From Bacteroidaceae bacterium (GTDB lineage: Bacteria > Bacteroidota > Bacteroidia > Bacteroidales > Bacteroidaceae), in contig JAFZUB010000136.1 of assembly GCA_017618515.1 (NCBI GenBank), positions 1-7,879 of the forward strand: DNA of 7,879 nucleotides, given 5' to 3'. Below are positions 4,822-7,879 of the stretch, in pieces (position 1 is the stretch's first letter; each line of letters starts with the position of its first letter). The translations under genes and the position numbers were made by a program. Under the pieces are notes generated by a model. It had not been told where the DNA came from. It saw only the letters and a list, made by a program, of their open reading frames with translations, and made no database searches.

Positions 4822-7379
4822 CTCCTGTTCCACCAGTCGAGGGCTACGGATTGTGGCACGTTGGTAGTAATGGTGACGGTCTCGTGCGGGTCTATCCACA
4901 CGTAGTTGTCGGAGGGCATAAACTCGCTGGCATGACCGGGCGCACCGAGGGTGACACCTACGGCGGGCTGGTCGGAGGTGTTGGTGAGGCTGAGGCTCTT
5001 GCCTTTTTGCTTCATCACGACGGTGGCGGGCTTCGACTCCTTGAGCGCACCTGGGTGGCTTTCGTAGTTGCTGATGTACCAGTTGCGGGCAATCAGTTTG
5101 TTGCCGGGACCAAGGATGTCGGTCTTGAGGTAGAGCATGTCGGAGGTGGTTTGCTCGCTGCTCAGCCGTATGTCGGCAATCTTCTCCACCATCTGCCGCG
5201 GGGTGAGGGTAAAGGTGTTGTCATAGACGCATTGCATGTTGTGGTTCCACACCGTGAGGTGGGCTTTGAGCTGCTTGCCGTTGAGGGCGGGGTCGTCGTT
5301 GAGCATGTAGTAGGGCAGCACGGCCTCCTGACGCGCCAGATTAGTGGTGTCGAAAAGCAGCACTGTGGTCGTGGGTGCAAAAGCACGCCGCGCAAAGTAG
5401 TGCAGTGGCTTGATGGCTCCCTCATAGTCGATGCTCGACCACGAGAGGCCGGGGTAGTTGTCGTTGAGTTTGTAGTAGAGTGCTCCCGTGGTCTGCGGCC
5501 ACATGGTGCGGGCACGCTCAAGGGTGTGGCGCACTCCCTCCGACTGAGCCAGCTGCGAGCCGAGGATGATGTCCTCCAGCTTGCCCAGCGGCATGAAGTA
5601 GCCGGCATACTGGGCGAGGTTCTCTATGTCGCCGGAGTAGCCGAAGGTGGCGGTGTGGTGAGTGAACCTCGACTCGGCGTCGGGCAGCCACTGGAAGCTC
5701 TCCCCGTCAAGGTAGTGGTTGATGGTCTCGATGTTGGGTAGCGACGGTATGCCAAACTCGCCCCAGAAGTGGGCGGTCATCTTGAGGTTGTAGGAGATGG
5801 GGTAGTTCTCCCACCAGCAGTGGTAGTCGTGGCGACTGCCGCCTCTGGGCTCGCCGCGGTGAAACACACGGGTGCCGTCGAGTTCCTTGGCAAGGCGCCC
5901 CATCATGTCGATGGTCGGACTCACGAGGGTGTACGACTCGTTGCCTCCGCCCCACATGGCAAGCGAGGGGTGGTTGCGCAGGCGCACGGTGTTGCGCTCC
6001 ACGGTCTCTTTCAGCAGGTCGTAGGGCTGCACGAAATGGCTGTCCCAGCAGGTGGGCCACTCCTGCAGCACGAGGATGCCCAGCTCGTCGCAGACATCAT
6101 AGAAGGTGTCGGTCTCGGGCATGCCGCCGCCCCATGCGCGAACCATCTGCACATGCTGCTGCTTGGCAACGGAGAGGAAGCGCTCGTAGCGCTCGCGGGT
6201 AAACTCGAGCATCACATCCATCGTGCACCAGCCCGTACCCTTGATAAACATGTCGCGGCCGTTGATGCAGAACAGCCACTTGTAGCACTTGGCCTGCTCC
6301 TCCGCTGGCAGCGGCAGGGGCTTCATCTCGATAGTGCGTACGCCGAAGCGGGTGGAGCATACCGACTCCACTTTGCCGTCCTTGACAAGCTGCACCTCAG
6401 CGCGGTAGAGGTTTTGTTTGCCTGCGTCGTTAGGCCACCACAGCTGCGGGTTGTTGATGTGGAAATCAAAGGTCACATTGCCCTGCGTGTCCTTAATGGT
6501 GGTCTTGTAAGCCTGGCTCTTGCCCTTGAAGTTGTCGGGCGTGATGAGCAGCCTTATCTCGCCGCTGGTAGTGGTGGGGAGGGTGATGCCGAGGCGCATG
6601 TCGCCGTTGTAGTGGCGCGTCATGATAAACGGTTTCTCTATGCGGCTGGCGGGGCGCTCGCAGATGAACACATCATCCCAGATGCCCAACGACGGAATCC
6701 TCGAGTAGTGCCAGCCATAGACGCAGTTGACCACCACGGTGTTCTTCCAACTCTCGTTGGCATCGCGAGTCCATCCGCCGCCGAGGATGCCGATGCGGTC
6801 AAGCTCCACCTTGATAGTGTTGTCGCCCTTGCGCAGAAGGGAGCCGACGGCTATGTCAGGGCCGCCAAACATGCCCTCGTGCTCGCCAATCATCTGTCCG
6901 TTGAGCCATACGCGGCATTTGTTGGCTACGCCCTTGAAGCTCAGCAACGGGTCGGTCATCGAGCCGTCGTACTGGAAGGTGCGCTCCAGAGTCCATCCTC
7001 GGTAGGAGCACTGCTCGGCAATGGTGTCGTTGCGGCCGAGGCGCGGGTCGGGGATGGCGCCAGCCTTCATCAGCGCAGAGTGGATGCCGCACGGCACTTG
7101 TGCGCTCACGCTGATGCCCTGACCATCGTACAGAGTCCATTCGCCTGAAAGCGACAGTTTGCGGTCGCAGGGAGTGTGCTTCACCTGACTGGCGGGGATG
7201 CTCACCATTGAGGGCGCATACCCCTCGATAGGCGACACGGCGTCTGCCCATGGAGCGCCGTCCACGTCATCAAGAGTCTGTTGCGCAAATACAGATACCC
7301 CCAACCCTTCCCAAGAGGAGGGGAGAAACAAGAAAAGCAGGAAGAGGAAAGAGGTAATATGCAATACGGTCTTTTTCAT
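4815..7379 (-). CDS. Secreted glycoside hydrolase family 2 exo-enzyme, beta-mannosidase / exo-glucosaminidase-like
   Basis: This is an 854-residue product. I start it at ATG 7379 (MKKTVLHITSFLFLLFLF), since the in-frame extension to 7430 adds non-hydrophobic residues and runs through the likely promoter. The signal peptide is odd: a short stretch SSWEGLGVS sits between the hydrophobic core and the likely cleavage after FAQ. Domains follow the GH2 order: a jelly-roll sugar-binding domain (about 70-240, with CRVWLNGQMIGEHEGMFGG), an Ig-like domain (about 245-355), a TIM barrel (about 358-665) and C-terminal beta domains to 854. The acid/base is Glu481 in NHPSLAMWGGGNE, and the likely nucleophile is Glu541 in GEFGIPSLP. 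The WGGGNE form and overall length resemble beta-mannosidase and exo-beta-glucosaminidase branches rather than LacZ, but the sugar cleaved cannot be assigned. It is the first gene of the putative operon, behind a terminator and a candidate promoter. Its G+C content is high compared with the esterase gene. Confidence 0.92.
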   Translation of the reverse strand: MKKTVLHITSFLFLLFLFLPSSWEGLGVSVFAQQTLDDVDGAPWADAVSPIEGYAPSMVSIPASQVKHTPCDRKLSLSGEWTLYDGQGISVSAQVPCGIHSALMKAGAIPDPRLGRNDTIAEQCSYRGWTLERTFQYDGSMTDPLLSFKGVANKCRVWLNGQMIGEHEGMFGGPDIAVGSLLRKGDNTIKVELDRIGILGGGWTRDANESWKNTVVVNCVYGWHYSRIPSLGIWDDVFICERPASRIEKPFIMTRHYNGDMRLGITLPTTTSGEIRLLITPDNFKGKSQAYKTTIKDTQGNVTFDFHINNPQLWWPNDAGKQNLYRAEVQLVKDGKVESVCSTRFGVRTIEMKPLPLPAEEQAKCYKWLFCINGRDMFIKGTGWCTMDVMLEFTRERYERFLSVAKQQHVQMVRAWGGGMPETDTFYDVCDELGILVLQEWPTCWDSHFVQPYDLLKETVERNTVRLRNHPSLAMWGGGNESYTLVSPTIDMMGRLAKELDGTRVFHRGEPRGGSRHDYHCWWENYPISYNLKMTAHFWGEFGIPSLPNIETINHYLDGESFQWLPDAESRFTHHTATFGYSGDIENLAQYAGYFMPLGKLEDIILGSQLAQSEGVRHTLERARTMWPQTTGALYYKLNDNYPGLSWSSIDYEGAIKPLHYFARRAFAPTTTVLLFDTTNLARQEAVLPYYMLNDDPALNGKQLKAHLTVWNHNMQCVYDNTFTLTPRQMVEKIADIRLSSEQTTSDMLYLKTDILGPGNKLIARNWYISNYESHPGALKESKPATVVMKQKGKSLSLTNTSDQPAVGVTLGAPGHASEFMPSDNYVWIDPHETVTITTNVPQSVALDWWNRSH
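7297..7325. repeat. G-rich/C-rich low-complexity element coding for part of the GH2 signal peptide
   Basis: The coding strand here is a run of C- and T-rich then G-rich bases (CTCCCCTCCTC followed by TTGGGAAGGGTTGGGGGT) and encodes about residues 19-28 of the GH2 precursor, including SSWEGLG. The composition and wording resemble dispersed short G-rich elements that I recall from Prevotella-type genomes, in which peptides such as EGLG or GEGLG appear at gene starts. That likeness is from memory, and only one copy is in this window. Confidence 0.4.
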
Positions 7380-7400
7380 AAGTGTAAAATTTTCAGTGTT

Positions 7401-7431
7401 CAAATTTCGCGAAAAACATTGAAACGACAAA
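7401..7431 (-). promoter_or_regulatory. Candidate Bacteroidota-type promoter for the GH2-led operon
   Basis: On the minus strand TTTG (7428-7431) is followed after 19 bases by GAAATTTG (7401-7408). The known Bacteroidota primary-sigma consensus is TTTG at -33 and TAnnTTTG at -7 with a spacer of about 19-21 bases, so only the first base of the -7 box deviates. The start codon of the GH2 gene lies 21 bases downstream, giving a very short leader. No Shine-Dalgarno sequence is evident, which is usual for this phylum. Confidence 0.5.
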
Positions 7432-7449
7432 AAATCGCACCTGATTTTT
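7405..7449. promoter_or_regulatory. Dyad symmetries overlapping the candidate promoter (possible operator)
   Basis: A perfect 10-base palindrome TTTCGCGAAA (7405-7414) overlaps the -7 box. An inverted repeat AAAAATC / GATTTTT (7430-7436 and 7443-7449, 6-base loop) abuts the -33 box. A third pair, CGAAAAAC (7410-7417) and GTTTTTCG (7464-7471), is spaced by 46 bases. In AT-rich DNA some dyads arise by chance, so a regulator-binding role is inference. Confidence 0.3.
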
Positions 7450-7515
7450 AGTATAATCGGGCAGTTTTTCGGTTTTTCTATCTCTCACGAAAAGGTAAGT
7501 CTTTATTGGATAATT

Positions 7516-7553
7516 AAAAAAAAGGAGGAGTGGCATGGAGCCATTCCTCCTTT
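7516..7553 (-). terminator. Rho-independent terminator of the right-edge dockerin gene
   Basis: On the minus strand AAAGGAGGA (7545-7553) pairs perfectly with TCCTCCTTT (7521-7529). After one mismatch, TGGC pairs with GCCA, closing a 5-base loop. The stem runs straight into eight T residues (complement of 7516-7523). It begins 19 bases after the stop codon of the right-edge gene. No matching T-run exists for the plus strand, so it acts leftward only. It separates that gene from the GH2-led operon. Confidence 0.9.
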
Positions 7554-7572
7554 GTGTGAAGTTAAGGGTAGA

Positions 7573-7879
7573 TTACTTGTTCAAGAGTCTAAGAATTTGC
7601 TTCTTGAACGCACGGCTGCCTGCTCCCTCACTACCGATGATGGCGGTGTAGATGGCTACTACGTCAGCGGTGTTGACGCTGCCGTCGCGGTTGACATCGG
7701 CTGCCTCACGGGTGAAGCCGCTCTCGCTGCCCTTCTCAATGAAGGTATATACTGCCACTACGTCAGCGGTGTTTTTGTTGCCGTCACCGTTCACATCGGC
7801 GGGCTCTATTACCTTGGGCAGTTCGGACATGCCTCGGATAACAAGAGTCATAGCCGTCTCAACATCCGTTACTTCGCCC
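7573..7879 (-). CDS. C-terminal end of a dockerin-bearing secreted protein (5' part outside window)
   Basis: About 101 codons are visible and the frame stays open through the right edge; the ATG at 7851 is internal and not a likely start. After a possible beta-strand segment (TAMTLVIRG) come two calcium-loop repeats: DVNGDGNKNTAD followed by VVAVYTFIEKG, then DVNRDGSVNTAD followed by VVAIYTAIIG. Both loops keep D, N, D and D at ligand positions 1, 3, 5 and 12, so this is a complete type I dockerin-like module. The product ends with a basic, amphipathic tail (AFKKQILRLLNK) before TAA. In other bacteria such modules bind cohesins on scaffold or surface proteins. The catalytic part is outside the window, so its activity is unknown; a secreted hydrolase is a guess from context. 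Its transcript ends at the hairpin at 7516-7553, so it belongs to a separate unit from the next five genes. Confidence 0.85.
   Translation of the reverse strand, partial: GEVTDVETAMTLVIRGMSELPKVIEPADVNGDGNKNTADVVAVYTFIEKGSESGFTREAADVNRDGSVNTADVVAIYTAIIGSEGAGSRAFKKQILRLLNK
7663..7797 (-). other. Complete dockerin module (two calcium loops) in the right-edge gene
   Basis: The loops lie at 7762-7797 (DVNGDGNKNTAD) and 7663-7698 (DVNRDGSVNTAD), joined by VVAVYTFIEKG and SGFTREAA. Loop positions 10 and 11, which set partner choice in clostridial dockerins, are T-A in both, and T-S in the esterase loop at the other end of the window. The near-identical wording suggests a shared binding partner. 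Confidence 0.82.

Noticed and set aside
4791..5741. Plus-strand open frame (316 codons) antisense to the GH2 3' end
   Set aside because: Shadow of the GH2 reading frame, with low-complexity G/V-rich composition and no signal or domain.
5769..7148. Long plus-strand open frame (459 codons) opposite the GH2 gene
   Set aside because: It lies wholly antisense to a GH2 gene with clear catalytic motifs; its translation shows no recognisable domain and fits a by-product of G+C-rich codon use.
7380..7430. N-terminal extension of the GH2 protein
   Set aside because: It would place non-hydrophobic residues before the signal peptide and cover the candidate promoter; ATG at 7379 fits better.
7852..7879. 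Possible third calcium loop (GEVTDVETA) ahead of the right-edge dockerin
   Set aside because: It resembles the second half of such a loop, but the base before the Gly codon is G on the coding strand, which rules out Asp or Asn there, so a canonical DG motif is absent and the rest is outside the window.

Overview
The window looks like a piece of a Bacteroidota genome, most likely Prevotella or a close gut/rumen relative. Pointers are secreted carbohydrate-active enzymes carried on one strand, a short C-terminal tail of the Prevotella type (YDLSGRR...GVYLHNGKK), dockerin-type repeats of the form DVNxDGxxNTADVV, weak or absent Shine-Dalgarno sequences, and a candidate Bacteroidota promoter (TTTG, 19 nt, GAAATTTG). 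Genus and species are inference; no rRNA or housekeeping gene is present.

Every credible gene is on the minus strand, so the window is read from right to left. At the right edge is the 3' end of a gene whose product ends in a dockerin-like pair of calcium-loop repeats (7573-7879, cut by the window). It is closed by a strong rho-independent terminator (7516-7553). An AT-rich 193-base gap (7380-7572) follows, holding the terminator, small dyads and a candidate promoter.

The next five genes are packed 13-52 bases apart (one pair is separated by a 7-bp-period repeat that runs into the upstream stop codon) and look like one operon. In order of transcription they are: a glycoside hydrolase family 2 exo-enzyme of the beta-mannosidase-like type (4815-7379); a lipoprotein made of two duplicated PepSY-like units (3631-4782); a compact GH16 beta-glucanase starting at TTG (2769-3617); a larger multidomain GH16 enzyme with a C-terminal sorting-like tail (995-2752); and an alpha/beta-hydrolase esterase of the feruloyl esterase/LpqC type with a C-terminal dockerin, cut by the left edge (1-942).

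Read together, the operon suggests extracellular breakdown of a beta-glucan-containing, possibly esterified, plant or fungal polysaccharide: two endo-acting GH16 enzymes, one esterase and one exo-acting GH2. No SusC/SusD pair, regulator or cohesin is visible. The most interesting features are the same dockerin type on genes at both ends of the window, several different protein-addressing signals within one operon, an unrecognised duplicated lipoprotein inside the CAZyme cluster, and short repeats (7-bp-period tandem repeats, a perfect 11-bp inverted repeat inside the esterase gene, and a G-rich element that codes for part of a signal peptide).
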